A DNA stretch of 56,577 bases from Clostridia bacterium (lineage in GTDB: Bacteria; Bacillota; Clostridia; Oscillospirales; Acutalibacteraceae), in contig JAGAKF010000103.1 of assembly GCA_017625835.1 (NCBI GenBank), positions 1 to 56,577 on the forward strand, given 5' to 3'. Positions 31,420-39,273 of the stretch are shown here, piece after piece. Both the position numbers and the translations under genes were made by a program. Within the stretch, counting starts at the first letter, position 1, and every line of letters starts with the position of its first letter. The notes under the pieces were generated by a model. That model made no database searches. It was not told where the DNA came from and was given only the letters and a program-made list of their open reading frames with translations.

Positions 31420-33372
31420 ATGAAAGATTTCAGATTCAGACAGGTTCATCTTGATTTTCACACTTCACCTGCAATTCCGGGTGTAGGCGAAAAATTTGAT
31501 AAAGAGGAATGGCAAAAAATTATAAAGCTCGGTCACGTTGACTCAATAACAGTTTTCTCAAAGTGCCATCACGGTTATTCATTCCATCCGTCAAAGGTAA
31601 ATGAGATGCATCCGACTTTAAAGTTTGATTTGCTTAAGGCCCAGCTTGATGCCTGTGCTGAAATCGGAGTAAAGGCACCTGTATATATATCGGCAGGCTA
31701 TGACGAAAAGGACGCTGTTGCGCATCCCGAATGGCTTCACAGAAGAAAAGAGGACTATAACGAAACGGGAGATTTCTTCAGAGCTACATTCCATCTTATG
31801 TGCCTGAACACAGCATATCTTGATAAGCTCCTTGCCGAGATTGAGGAGGTTATGCAGGTGTATAATCCCTGCGAAATTTTCCTTGATATCGTTGGTGAAA
31901 GAACTTGCTACTGTGCAAAATGCCGTGCAGATATGGCAAAGGAAGGCCTCAGCTATCTTAACGAGGATGATGCACGTGCTTTCGGCAAGAAAGTTTACAG
32001 ACATTACCTTGACGAGGTTGAACGCGTTGTAAGAAAGTACAGCGACACAACCGTTATTTTCCAGAATTCAGGCCATCTTACAAAGGGCAGACGTGACCTT
32101 GTGGATACAATGTCTCATCTTGAGCTTGAAAGCCTCCCGACAGGCGGCTGGAGCTACGATCATTTCCCGATGTCTGCTTCGTATGCAAGAACGCTCCGCG
32201 AAGATTACCTTGGTATGACGGGCAAGTTCCATAAATCCTGGGGCGAATTCGGCGGATTCAAGCACCCGAATGCTTTAAGATATGAAGCTGCTCTTTCTCT
32301 TGCAGTCGGCGCAGGTTGCTCAATCGGCGACCAGATGCACCCGAACGGACAGCTCAACGCTTCGACGTTCGGACTCATCGGTGCTGCATATGCAGAGGTA
32401 GAAGAAAAAGAACCCTGGTGTAAGGGCGCAAAAGCTGTTACAGATATCGCAGTTCTTTCAACTGAGGTTAAGGGCGGAAGCTGGTTCAGCGACAGCGTTA
32501 AGCCTGATGTCGGCGCAAACAGAATCCTTTTTGAAACACACCGTCTTTATAATTTCATTGACCTTGAAGAGGACTTCAATAAGTATAAATTGCTTATTCT
32601 TCCCGATTCATGGAGATTTGACGATAACCTTAAACAGAAGGTTGATGCTTTCCTTGCTAATGGCGGTAAGCTCCTTCTCTCGGGTGTATCGGGACTTGAT
32701 GCAGACAATAATTTCTGCGTTGATACAGGCATAAAATATAAGGGCAAAAATGAATTCAACCCGACTTATTATATACCTGATTTTGAAACAGTAAACGGTA
32801 CGACAGAATACCTTATGCGTACTCCGTCACATCTTTTCGAAAATGTTGATGCAACGGTTGTTGCCTACGGTCAGGATCCGTATTTCAACAGAACTCCTGA
32901 CAGATTCTGCTCGCATCAGCACTCACCGAATAATGACGATTATTCTTATCCCACAGCAGTAATCAAGGGCAATATCGCATACATTGGCTGGGATGTATTT
33001 GCAGGTTACGGCAAGTACGGCGACTTCCACCAGAAGGAAATGGTAAATCATATCATCAATATTCTTGTGGGTGATGAGCTTACACTTGAAACATCAATGC
33101 CGGACCGCGGTGTCGCAACTCTTATGCAGCAGGAAGGCAGAAAAATTGTTCATCTTCTCTTTGCTCATACAACAAACAGGGGAGACAACACTGAGGTTAT
33201 CGAGGATATAGTTCCTCTTTACAATATCAGCGTTTCTGTTAAGTGCGACAAGCCTTCAAAGGTAGTGCTTGTACCGCAGAATGAAGAAATAGACTTTGCT
33301 TATGATGACGGAAAAGTATCGTTCAACGTTCCGAAAGTAAATGTTCATCAGATGGTAAGTATAGAGGTGTAA
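31420..33372 (+). CDS. Putative glycoside hydrolase (GHL6-like barrel with trimerisation-like domain)
   Basis: 650 residues. The N-terminal barrel ('FRQVHLDFHTSPAIPGVGE', 'DSITVFSKCHHGYSFHPSK', 'FHLMCLNTAYLDKLLAEI') matches the hypothetical glycosyl hydrolase 6 group (GHL6), related to GH42 and GH29 barrels. 'PCEIFLDIVGERTCYCAKCR' holds the likely catalytic Asp/Glu pair and a Cys cluster. The middle (about 345-465) resembles a beta-galactosidase trimerisation domain ('KLLILPDSWRFDDNLKQKVDAFLANGG'). There is no signal peptide. The true substrate is unknown; a role in intracellular glycan cleavage is inferred. GGAGG lies 8 bp before the ATG. A small membrane-protein gene follows 2 bp later. Confidence 0.75.
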   Translation: MKDFRFRQVHLDFHTSPAIPGVGEKFDKEEWQKIIKLGHVDSITVFSKCHHGYSFHPSKVNEMHPTLKFDLLKAQLDACAEIGVKAPVYISAGYDEKDAVAHPEWLHRRKEDYNETGDFFRATFHLMCLNTAYLDKLLAEIEEVMQVYNPCEIFLDIVGERTCYCAKCRADMAKEGLSYLNEDDARAFGKKVYRHYLDEVERVVRKYSDTTVIFQNSGHLTKGRRDLVDTMSHLELESLPTGGWSYDHFPMSASYARTLREDYLGMTGKFHKSWGEFGGFKHPNALRYEAALSLAVGAGCSIGDQMHPNGQLNASTFGLIGAAYAEVEEKEPWCKGAKAVTDIAVLSTEVKGGSWFSDSVKPDVGANRILFETHRLYNFIDLEEDFNKYKLLILPDSWRFDDNLKQKVDAFLANGGKLLLSGVSGLDADNNFCVDTGIKYKGKNEFNPTYYIPDFETVNGTTEYLMRTPSHLFENVDATVVAYGQDPYFNRTPDRFCSHQHSPNNDDYSYPTAVIKGNIAYIGWDVFAGYGKYGDFHQKEMVNHIINILVGDELTLETSMPDRGVATLMQQEGRKIVHLLFAHTTNRGDNTEVIEDIVPLYNISVSVKCDKPSKVVLVPQNEEIDFAYDDGKVSFNVPKVNVHQMVSIEV

Positions 33373-33374
33373 AA

Positions 33375-33794
33375 ATGGAATTTATTAAAGAAATACTTGC
33401 TTCAAATATCCCGGCAAGTGTGGCGGTTATCTGCCTTATAGGTTATTTCTGGGGTATGGCAGTTGTTTTTATCTCAAGTCCGTTGAAAAACGCAGAGTCG
33501 TTTTCAATCAAACCGGTTGACAATGCAGGCAAGACTGAAATCAGAGTTTATTACGGAGGAATTTCGTTTGCTCTGGGTGCATTTCTTCTTTATCTCACAC
33601 TTGCACTTAAAACTCCGGTGTACTCACTTGTCGGCGGTCTGTTCTTCGCAACGACAGTTTTTGTGACGCGTTCAATTTTCCTTTGTGTTGATAAGGGATG
33701 GAAATGTCCGTACACAAAGCTTGCAATTCCCGCAGAAGGATTTTTCGTAATCGCGCTCTGGACTTGCTTCATACTTTCAAAAGTTTTATACTAA
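33375..33794 (+). CDS. Small membrane protein (DUF4345-like, tentative)
   Basis: 139 residues with four hydrophobic segments (about 14-34, 59-78, 82-102, 116-136). 'RVYYGGISFALGAFLLYL' has the 'YGG' pattern seen in DUF4345-type proteins, but I would not assert the family. It starts 2 bp after the GHL6-type stop codon, with GAGGTG inside that gene, so it is cotranscribed. The function is unknown. Confidence 0.6.
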   Translation: MEFIKEILASNIPASVAVICLIGYFWGMAVVFISSPLKNAESFSIKPVDNAGKTEIRVYYGGISFALGAFLLYLTLALKTPVYSLVGGLFFATTVFVTRSIFLCVDKGWKCPYTKLAIPAEGFFVIALWTCFILSKVLY

Positions 33795-33799
33795 AAGAA

Positions 33800-33826
33800 A
33801 ACGGTGCGTTTAACGCACCGTTTTTT
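33800..33826. terminator. Bidirectional intrinsic terminator
   Basis: aacggtgcg (33800-33808) pairs with cgcaccgtt (33814-33822) followed by TTTTTT. On the minus strand it directly follows the frameshifted gene. Confidence 0.85.
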
Positions 33827-34009
33827 AGTCTTCAGTTATTTGTGTAATAATCGGTTTTCCGTTTTTATCAAGCAGGGGAGTAAGACCGCCCGAGTAACCG
33901 GAAGAATGGTAAAATAATTAATACCTGTTTCCTTGTCTACCCATATTTCATTTCCGCTGGTTCCGCCTTGTGAATAAGTCTTTACAAATCTTTTTTCTTT
34001 TTTATTCAT
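33825..34009 (-). pseudogene. Frameshifted DUF6440-like small protein gene
   Basis: Read from the ATG at 34009, the frame gives 'MNKKEKRFVKTYSQGG' and 'IWVDKETGINYF', then runs into unrelated sequence. Shifting frame by one base at about 33917-33920 gives 'HSSGYSGGLTPLLDKNGKPI' and a natural end at 33825. Together they make the ~62-residue DUF6440 pattern (KRF, VDKETGVNY, SGYxGGLTPLLDKxGKP). One base missing from a short T run (minus strand TATTTTACC) explains it. The gene lies 16 bp after the tyrosine phosphatase gene on the same strand. It may be a true pseudogene or an assembly error. Confidence 0.7.
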
Positions 34010-34025
34010 ATCCTTTTACCTGCTT

Positions 34026-34730
34026 TCAGCAAAGCTTGTTTTTTATGCTTTGTATTTCTTCGTCAGTAAGACCGAGACTTTTGATATAAGATAACACTGA
34101 GCCGTACTTTTGATTTATCATATCAATAACATTTTCTATCGTTTCGGGAAGAGAGAAATGCTTCTCGCTGTTTTTGTCCCAAAGGATGTCAGCGTTAGCC
34201 TTGATATAACTTTTAACGTAAGTATATGTCTGCTGATAGTCCGCAATAATATCATCTTCTGAAACTCCTGCGATGCTCAGAAGAAGCATTGTGAGAATGC
34301 CAGTTCTGTCCTTTCCAAAGAAGCAGTTGTACATTATAACTCCGTCTTTTGCTTCTGCGATAGTCCTGAGTACCTTAAGTATATGCTCTTGCTGCGTGTT
34401 GATAATCATATCGTAGATCTTATCAAGCGGAAGATCCATTCCTTCCTTGGTTGCAACGTTGAACTCATAAAGCGGCAGATTGTAAACGTCAGCATCGGGG
34501 ATTCTGTCAAGATGAAGCGGAGTAAGCTCGGATTCATAGATTCCTCTGAGGTCGATGACCGTTTTCACGTTAAGCTCGGCTAGTTTTTCAATCTCCCAGT
34601 CTTCGGGAGTTTTGACAATACCGCAACGGATAAATCTGCCGAATTTTGTTGAACCGTTTTCTGTCGGGTATCCGCCTATATCGCGGCAGTTCAGAATGTT
34701 TTTAAAAACATATCGTCTGAGAATATCCAT
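34026..34730 (-). CDS. Tyrosine/dual-specificity protein phosphatase (Y_phosphatase3)
   Basis: 234 residues. 'NILNCRDIGGYPTENGSTKFGRFIRC' is the typical N-terminal block of the LipA/Y_phosphatase3 family, 'VIDLRG' the second, and the active-site CX5R loop is Cys136 to Arg142 in 'YNCFFGKDRTG'. Such enzymes remove phosphate from phospho-Tyr/Ser/Thr or phosphoinositides; a native target cannot be named. It begins 6 bp after UppP and shares its transcript. The active-site residues are intact. Confidence 0.88.
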   Translation of the reverse strand: MDILRRYVFKNILNCRDIGGYPTENGSTKFGRFIRCGIVKTPEDWEIEKLAELNVKTVIDLRGIYESELTPLHLDRIPDADVYNLPLYEFNVATKEGMDLPLDKIYDMIINTQQEHILKVLRTIAEAKDGVIMYNCFFGKDRTGILTMLLLSIAGVSEDDIIADYQQTYTYVKSYIKANADILWDKNSEKHFSLPETIENVIDMINQKYGSVLSYIKSLGLTDEEIQSIKNKLC

Positions 34731-34736
34731 AATGAA

Positions 34737-35582
34737 TTACCTTCCGACAAAATAAGCAATAAGAACGATTGCACCGAGAATAATTCTGTAAATTCCGAAA
34801 ATGTTGAAGTTGTGCTTCTTGATAAAGTTCATAAGAAATCTTATGCAAAGCAACGAAACGGTAAACGCAACGATCATTCCGTTGATAAGGATAACGAATT
34901 CCATAACGGAAAAATTGAATCCGAATTTAAGAAGCTTGAGTGCTGATGCACCGAGCATAGCGGGTACGGCAAGGAAGAATGTGAATTCAGAAGCAACAGT
35001 TCTTGAAGTGCCGATTGAAATACCGCCGAGGATTGTTGATCCTGAACGCGATGTGCCGGGGATAAGCGAAAGGGCTTGGAAAAGACCGATAAGAAACGCA
35101 TCTTTATAAGTAAGCTCTGTGAGTTTTTTTACTCTGGGACGTCTTTTTTTGTTAAAGTGTTCAATAACAATGAAGAGCACACCGTAAATGATGAGAGTTA
35201 TAGCAACAGTGATGTGATTGTAAAGGTATTTATCAAGAAGATCATCAAAGATAAGGCCGAGCACACCTGCCGGAATTGAGCCGACAAGGACCTTAAGCCA
35301 GAGGTTAATGCTTATCATACGAACCTTGATTACTTTCTGAGTGTCAGAAACAGCAACGCGTCTGAACGGCCAGAGCTTGTTCCAGAACATAACGATGACT
35401 GCCATAATCGCACCAAGCTGGATAACAACAAGGAACATTTCAAAAAATTCGGGTTTGACTTCCTTGAATTGGCATATTTTTTCAAGAAGAATCATATGTC
35501 CGGTACTGCTGATCGGCAACCATTCCGTAATGCCTTCAATGATTCCGAAAAGAATAGATTTAAGAACGTTAAGAATATACAT
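34737..35582 (-). CDS. uppP: Undecaprenyl-diphosphatase UppP (BacA)
   Basis: 281 residues, standard length. 'FGIIEGITEWLPISSTGHMIL' (first motif, with catalytic Glu and the SSTGH signature) and 'IPGTSRSGSTILGG' (second motif) are the defining features of the UppP/BacA family. Eight or so membrane helices are visible. It dephosphorylates undecaprenyl diphosphate to recycle the lipid carrier for cell wall synthesis, and can give bacitracin tolerance. It is the first gene of an operon with the tyrosine phosphatase and the DUF6440-like remnant, with its own promoter. Confidence 0.95.
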   Translation of the reverse strand: MYILNVLKSILFGIIEGITEWLPISSTGHMILLEKICQFKEVKPEFFEMFLVVIQLGAIMAVIVMFWNKLWPFRRVAVSDTQKVIKVRMISINLWLKVLVGSIPAGVLGLIFDDLLDKYLYNHITVAITLIIYGVLFIVIEHFNKKRRPRVKKLTELTYKDAFLIGLFQALSLIPGTSRSGSTILGGISIGTSRTVASEFTFFLAVPAMLGASALKLLKFGFNFSVMEFVILINGMIVAFTVSLLCIRFLMNFIKKHNFNIFGIYRIILGAIVLIAYFVGR

Positions 35583-35628
35583 AAAAAGCCTCCCTATGAG
35601 TTTCTATATTTATACGTCGATTACTAAG

Positions 35629-35657
35629 AGTATACAACAACAAACAGTATTTTTCAA
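35629..35657 (-). promoter_or_regulatory. Promoter of the uppP operon
   Basis: On the minus strand TTGAAA and TATACT are separated by 17 bp; GGGAGG follows before the ATG. Confidence 0.5.
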
Positions 35658-35666
35658 TCGTTTTAC

Positions 35667-35700
35667 AAAAGAAAAAGAGCGACGTTCTCGCGTCGCTCTT
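35667..35700 (-). terminator. Terminator of the repeat-bearing protein gene
   Basis: aagagcgacg (35675-35684) pairs with cgtcgctctt (35691-35700); on the minus strand it is followed by TTTTCTTTTG. Confidence 0.8.
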
Positions 35701-35716
35701 AAATAGTTTAATTAAC

Positions 35717-36817
35717 TTACCACTTGATTTCGTAGATTGACTTTGAACCGAGAGGAATAACAGCGCCCATCTTGTCAAAGTTGATTGTCCACTTGAGGTC
35801 GTAGTTAGCTGTAAGAACATTACCTGTTGCAGCATCAACTGTGATAACGATTGTTGATGAAGGATATGCCATTGAAGCTTTACCAACAAGGCTTACTGCA
35901 GGACCGGGGATGTTGTCGTTAACAACGCCGGGAAGGATAACGTTGTGAGCCTTCGGGTTGTGACCTGTGCCGTGCTTGTGAGATTCTGACTTAGCGTCAT
36001 CAAGTGTTACGATTGTGATTGTGTAGATACCGTCTTTCTCTGTGCATGTAGCTGACTTAACGTCTGACGGTGTAAGCTTACTTGCGTAGCTTTCACCTTC
36101 AACAGGGAACTTAGCCTTGATGTCAGCGCCTGTGTATGTAGCTGCACCCTGGGAATTCTTCTTGAGTGTATCATCCAACCAGCCGTCGCCGCCGAGCATC
36201 TTATAAATGCCGTTAAGAGCACTGGGGATTGTGGGAGTTGAAGCAAGGTAGTTTGTAACTGACTTCTGGTTAACTGACTTAGCACCTGTCTTTACTTTGT
36301 TAACAGCTGTGTTGAAGTAGTTGAGTGTTTCAACACCGTCAGCGGGCTTGCCACCCTTGTTAGCTGTGTCAGCGGGTTTGCTTGTGTCTGTTGTACCTGC
36401 ATCGCCTGCGTTTGCATCGGGTGTTGTGTCTGTTGCACCAGCGTCAGGAGTTGTGTCTGTTGCGCCTGCGTCGGGAGTTGTATCAGCAAGGCTGTCACCG
36501 CCGAGACCTGAGTCAAGACCTGCATCGAGGCCTGCACCTGAGCCTGAAGATGAACCTGTTGAAACAACAGTTGATTCAGTAGCTTTGATCATCTCAGCAA
36601 TCTTATCGAAAGCTGAAGAAATATTAAAGAAGAAAAGAACTGCGCAAAGGATAGCTGCGATGCACTTGATAGCAAGTGTTCTGTTAGCTGCCTTGATTTC
36701 CGGATTCTTTCTGTCTTCTTTTCTCTGTGCTTTTCTGGCAGCCTTCTTCTCAGCTTTTTCAGCCTTGATGGTTGCCTTATCTTTCTTTACTTTAGGAGCT
36801 TTTTCCTTTTTACTCAT
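35717..36817 (-). CDS. Membrane-anchored protein with Lys-rich N-terminus and DTTPDAGAT repeats
   Basis: 366 residues, no recognised family. A highly basic cytosolic N-terminus (1-45, Lys/Ala-rich) is followed by one transmembrane helix (about 48-66), a Ser/Gly/Asp/Thr linker with three tandem 9-residue units (DTTPDAGAT, DTTPDAGAT, DTTPDANAG; about 112-138), and an extracytoplasmic domain of ~210 residues. That domain has 'NPKAHNVILPGVVNDN' and ends 'VIPLGSKSIYEIKW'; it has the look of a secreted beta-rich domain. The ATG at 36817 follows AAAGGGCG. The base tract at about 36406-36486 has a period of 27, giving the unit repeats. Confidence 0.72.
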   Translation of the reverse strand: MSKKEKAPKVKKDKATIKAEKAEKKAARKAQRKEDRKNPEIKAANRTLAIKCIAAILCAVLFFFNISSAFDKIAEMIKATESTVVSTGSSSGSGAGLDAGLDSGLGGDSLADTTPDAGATDTTPDAGATDTTPDANAGDAGTTDTSKPADTANKGGKPADGVETLNYFNTAVNKVKTGAKSVNQKSVTNYLASTPTIPSALNGIYKMLGGDGWLDDTLKKNSQGAATYTGADIKAKFPVEGESYASKLTPSDVKSATCTEKDGIYTITIVTLDDAKSESHKHGTGHNPKAHNVILPGVVNDNIPGPAVSLVGKASMAYPSSTIVITVDAATGNVLTANYDLKWTINFDKMGAVIPLGSKSIYEIKW

Positions 36818-36848
36818 AAGTAGTACGCCCTTTCCATAATTTTTTGCT

Positions 36849-36877
36849 ATTATACTACATAAAAAGATATTTTGCAA
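36849..36877 (-). promoter_or_regulatory. Promoter of the repeat-bearing protein gene
   Basis: On the minus strand TTGCAA and TATAAT are separated by 17 bp. The gap up to 36960 is AT-rich and shows no gene. Confidence 0.5.
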
Positions 36878-36993
36878 TAGAATGTTTACATTTTGTTAAA
36901 ATTATTTGCAGAAATACAAAATATTGGTTTGATATAAAGTTATCGTTTATACGTAAACCCAATATTGTAAGTAAAGAACTTTTACTAAAAATC

Positions 36994-37021
36994 TTGACAG
37001 TGATACTAAAAGTATTATAAT
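36994..37021 (+). promoter_or_regulatory. Promoter of the marR-ABC exporter operon
   Basis: Perfect TTGACA and TATAAT separated by 16 bp. The spacer contains a small inverted repeat (atact/agtat, 37003-37015). Confidence 0.75.
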
Positions 37022-37027
37022 AAACAT

Positions 37028-37043
37028 TGTTGAATATCCAACA
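37028..37043. promoter_or_regulatory. Candidate MarR operator
   Basis: TGTTG at 37028-37032 and CAACA at 37039-37043 flank ATAT, forming a 16-bp palindrome with one mismatch exactly at the predicted transcription start. MarR-type repressors often bind such palindromes in their own promoter; binding here is inference. Confidence 0.45.
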
Positions 37044-37060
37044 TTGTCGGAGGGATGATT

Positions 37061-37528
37061 TTGAAAAAAGACAATGATAAATTTGTAAGCACGCAGTTGC
37101 GCGGACTGTCGCACAGGATCCACCGTTTTCTTGAAAACAGTCCTAATAAAAAAACCATTGATTCAATAACAGGTACCCACGGCTGGATAATCGCCTTTTT
37201 GTCCTGCCACAGGGACGTTGATGTTTTTCAGAAAGATATTGAAAAGGAATTTGATGTAACGCGTTCAACAGCATCAAAGGTTATTGATCTTATGGAGCAG
37301 AAGGGGCTCGTAAGAAGGGAAAAGGTTGCCTGCGATGCACGTTTGAGAAAGCTTGTGCTGACTGAGGAAGCGGAAGCTCTTTCGAAGCTGTTTGAGCACG
37401 ACAGAATCCATCTTGAAGAAACACTCACCCGTGGTTTTACGAAAGAAGAAAAAGAAACATTAAATAATTTTATTTCAAGAATGAAAAACAATCTTGAAAA
37501 AGAGAATGATAGGGAGGAAAATGAATGA
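37061..37528 (+). CDS. MarR-family transcriptional regulator
   Basis: 155 residues. The winged helix-turn-helix is visible: 'HGWIIAFLSCHRDVDVFQKDIEKEF' leads into 'TRSTASKVIDLMEQKGLVRRE' (recognition helix) and the wing 'ACDARLRKLVLTEE'. The protein is a dimeric repressor that usually responds to small aromatic or drug-like ligands. Its own promoter has a palindrome at the start site. I prefer TTG at 37061, 7 bp after GGAGG; the ATG at 37055 abuts the ribosome site. It overlaps the next gene by 4 bp and so probably controls the exporter pair. Confidence 0.88.
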   Translation: MKKDNDKFVSTQLRGLSHRIHRFLENSPNKKTIDSITGTHGWIIAFLSCHRDVDVFQKDIEKEFDVTRSTASKVIDLMEQKGLVRREKVACDARLRKLVLTEEAEALSKLFEHDRIHLEETLTRGFTKEEKETLNNFISRMKNNLEKENDREENE

Positions 37529-39273
37529 ATGTGATAAAAACACTTATGAAGTGCATAAGAGAGTATAAGCTTCAGACAATACTCAGCCCTCTTTTTATTG
37601 CACTTGAAGTTCTTATCGAAGTAATGATACCTTTTGTTACGGCTCAGTTGATTGACTGCATTGAAGCACAGTCCGAAATTTCCGTAATAGCGAAATACGG
37701 CGGTGTTCTTGTACTCCTGGCTGTTCTTTCGCTTACGTGCGGAGCTTTGTCCGGTCATTTCTGCGCGGTAGCATCAAGCGGATTTGCAAAAAATCTCCGC
37801 CACGATCTTTTTTACAAGGTTCAGAGCTACTCTTTCTCAAATATCGATAAATTCTCAACCTCAAGCCTTGTTACACGTCTTACCACGGACGTTACAAACG
37901 TGCAGAACTCATTTATGATGATAATAAGAACGGCAATCCGAAGCCCGATGATGCTTGCGTTTTCCGTCATAATGACGATGAGAATAAGCAAAAAGCTTAC
38001 TCTTATTTTCCTTACTGCAGTTCCGTTTCTTATAATCGGTGTTACCTTTATGCTTAAAAAGGTATTGCCGCTGTTCAGAAGCATATTTAAAAAATATGAT
38101 GCTCTTAATAACTCAGTTCAGGAAAATATCAGCGGAATCCGTGCTGTTAAATCTTTCGTAAGAGAAGACTATGAAAAGCAGAAGTTTGCAAAAGCATCGG
38201 ACGATGTCTGCGACAACTTCACAAAAGCTGAAAAGCTTATGGCTCTTGCAAGTCCTCTTGTGCAGATGGCGATTTATGTTGTTATGCTCCTTATCTGTTA
38301 TATTGGCGCAAAGCTTATAATTACAAGCAATAACACCGAGCTCACCGTCGGCGGACTGTCTTCAGTTATGACCTATGGTATGCAGGTTCTTATGAGCCTT
38401 ATGATGTTTACCATGATTTTTGTTATGATAACAATGTCTATGGCATCTGCTAACCGAATTGTTGAAGTACTCAACGAGGAAAGCTCAATTCAGAATCCTG
38501 AAAACCCTGTTATGCAGGTGAAAGACGGCAGTGTTAAATTTGATAATGTAAGCTTTTCTTATTCTTCGAAAGCAGAGCGAAAGACTCTTGAAAATATCAG
38601 CCTGGAAATTAAATCGGGCGAAACCGTCGGAATAATCGGTGCAACGGGAAGCAGTAAAACTTCTCTGATTCAGCTTATTTCAAGGCTTTATGACGTTAAC
38701 GAAGGTTCGGTAAGTGTCGGCGGTATTGACGTCAGAAAATATGACGTAAAAATACTCCGAGATGCAGTTTCGGTAGTGTTGCAGAAAAATATTCTCTTCT
38801 CTGGAACGGTCAGCGAAAATCTTTGCTGGGGTAATAAGGATGCAACGGACGAAGAAATCCGTCGTGCCTGTGTGCTTGCTCAGGCTGATGAATTTGTTTC
38901 TGCAATGCCCGACGGATATAACACAATGATCGAGCGCGGCGGAACCAACGTTTCAGGCGGTCAGAAGCAGCGTCTGTGCATCGCACGAGCTTTGCTTAAA
39001 AAGCCGAAGATCCTGATTCTTGACGACTCCACGAGCGCAGTTGATACAAAGACCGATGCTCTTATAAGAAAAGCATTCAGGGATGAAATCCCCGATACAA
39101 CAAAAATTATCATCGCACAGCGAATTTCTTCAGTCCAGGATGCCGATAAGATTATCGTACTTGATAACGGTACAATAAACGGATTCGGTACACACGACGA
39201 GCTTATTCAGACAAACGAAATCTATCGTGAAGTGTTTGAAACACAGACAAAGGCAGGTGACTTTGATGACTAA
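37525..39273 (+). CDS. Heterodimeric ABC exporter, subunit 1 (degenerate catalytic residues)
   Basis: 582 residues: six transmembrane helices (about 20-310) and a nucleotide-binding domain. The Walker A is GATGSSKT (372-379), the signature VSGGQ (476-480), and the Walker B 'KILILDDS' has Asp501 where the catalytic Glu belongs. The H-loop is Gln532 ('IIAQRIS') instead of His. This matches the non-catalytic half of TM287/288- and BmrCD-like heterodimers. The next gene supplies the canonical half. Substrates are likely amphipathic drugs or peptides. Coupled to marR by an ATGA-type overlap. Confidence 0.92.
   Translation: MNVIKTLMKCIREYKLQTILSPLFIALEVLIEVMIPFVTAQLIDCIEAQSEISVIAKYGGVLVLLAVLSLTCGALSGHFCAVASSGFAKNLRHDLFYKVQSYSFSNIDKFSTSSLVTRLTTDVTNVQNSFMMIIRTAIRSPMMLAFSVIMTMRISKKLTLIFLTAVPFLIIGVTFMLKKVLPLFRSIFKKYDALNNSVQENISGIRAVKSFVREDYEKQKFAKASDDVCDNFTKAEKLMALASPLVQMAIYVVMLLICYIGAKLIITSNNTELTVGGLSSVMTYGMQVLMSLMMFTMIFVMITMSMASANRIVEVLNEESSIQNPENPVMQVKDGSVKFDNVSFSYSSKAERKTLENISLEIKSGETVGIIGATGSSKTSLIQLISRLYDVNEGSVSVGGIDVRKYDVKILRDAVSVVLQKNILFSGTVSENLCWGNKDATDEEIRRACVLAQADEFVSAMPDGYNTMIERGGTNVSGGQKQRLCIARALLKKPKILILDDSTSAVDTKTDALIRKAFRDEIPDTTKIIIAQRISSVQDADKIIVLDNGTINGFGTHDELIQTNEIYREVFETQTKAGDFDD

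Noticed and set aside
36406-36486. Possible CRISPR-like repeat
   Set aside because: The repeats are contiguous 27-bp units inside a coding region, with no spacers.
36321-36839. Plus-strand open frame of 172 codons
   Set aside because: It is the antisense of the repeat-bearing protein gene; its low complexity follows the repeat composition of the other strand.
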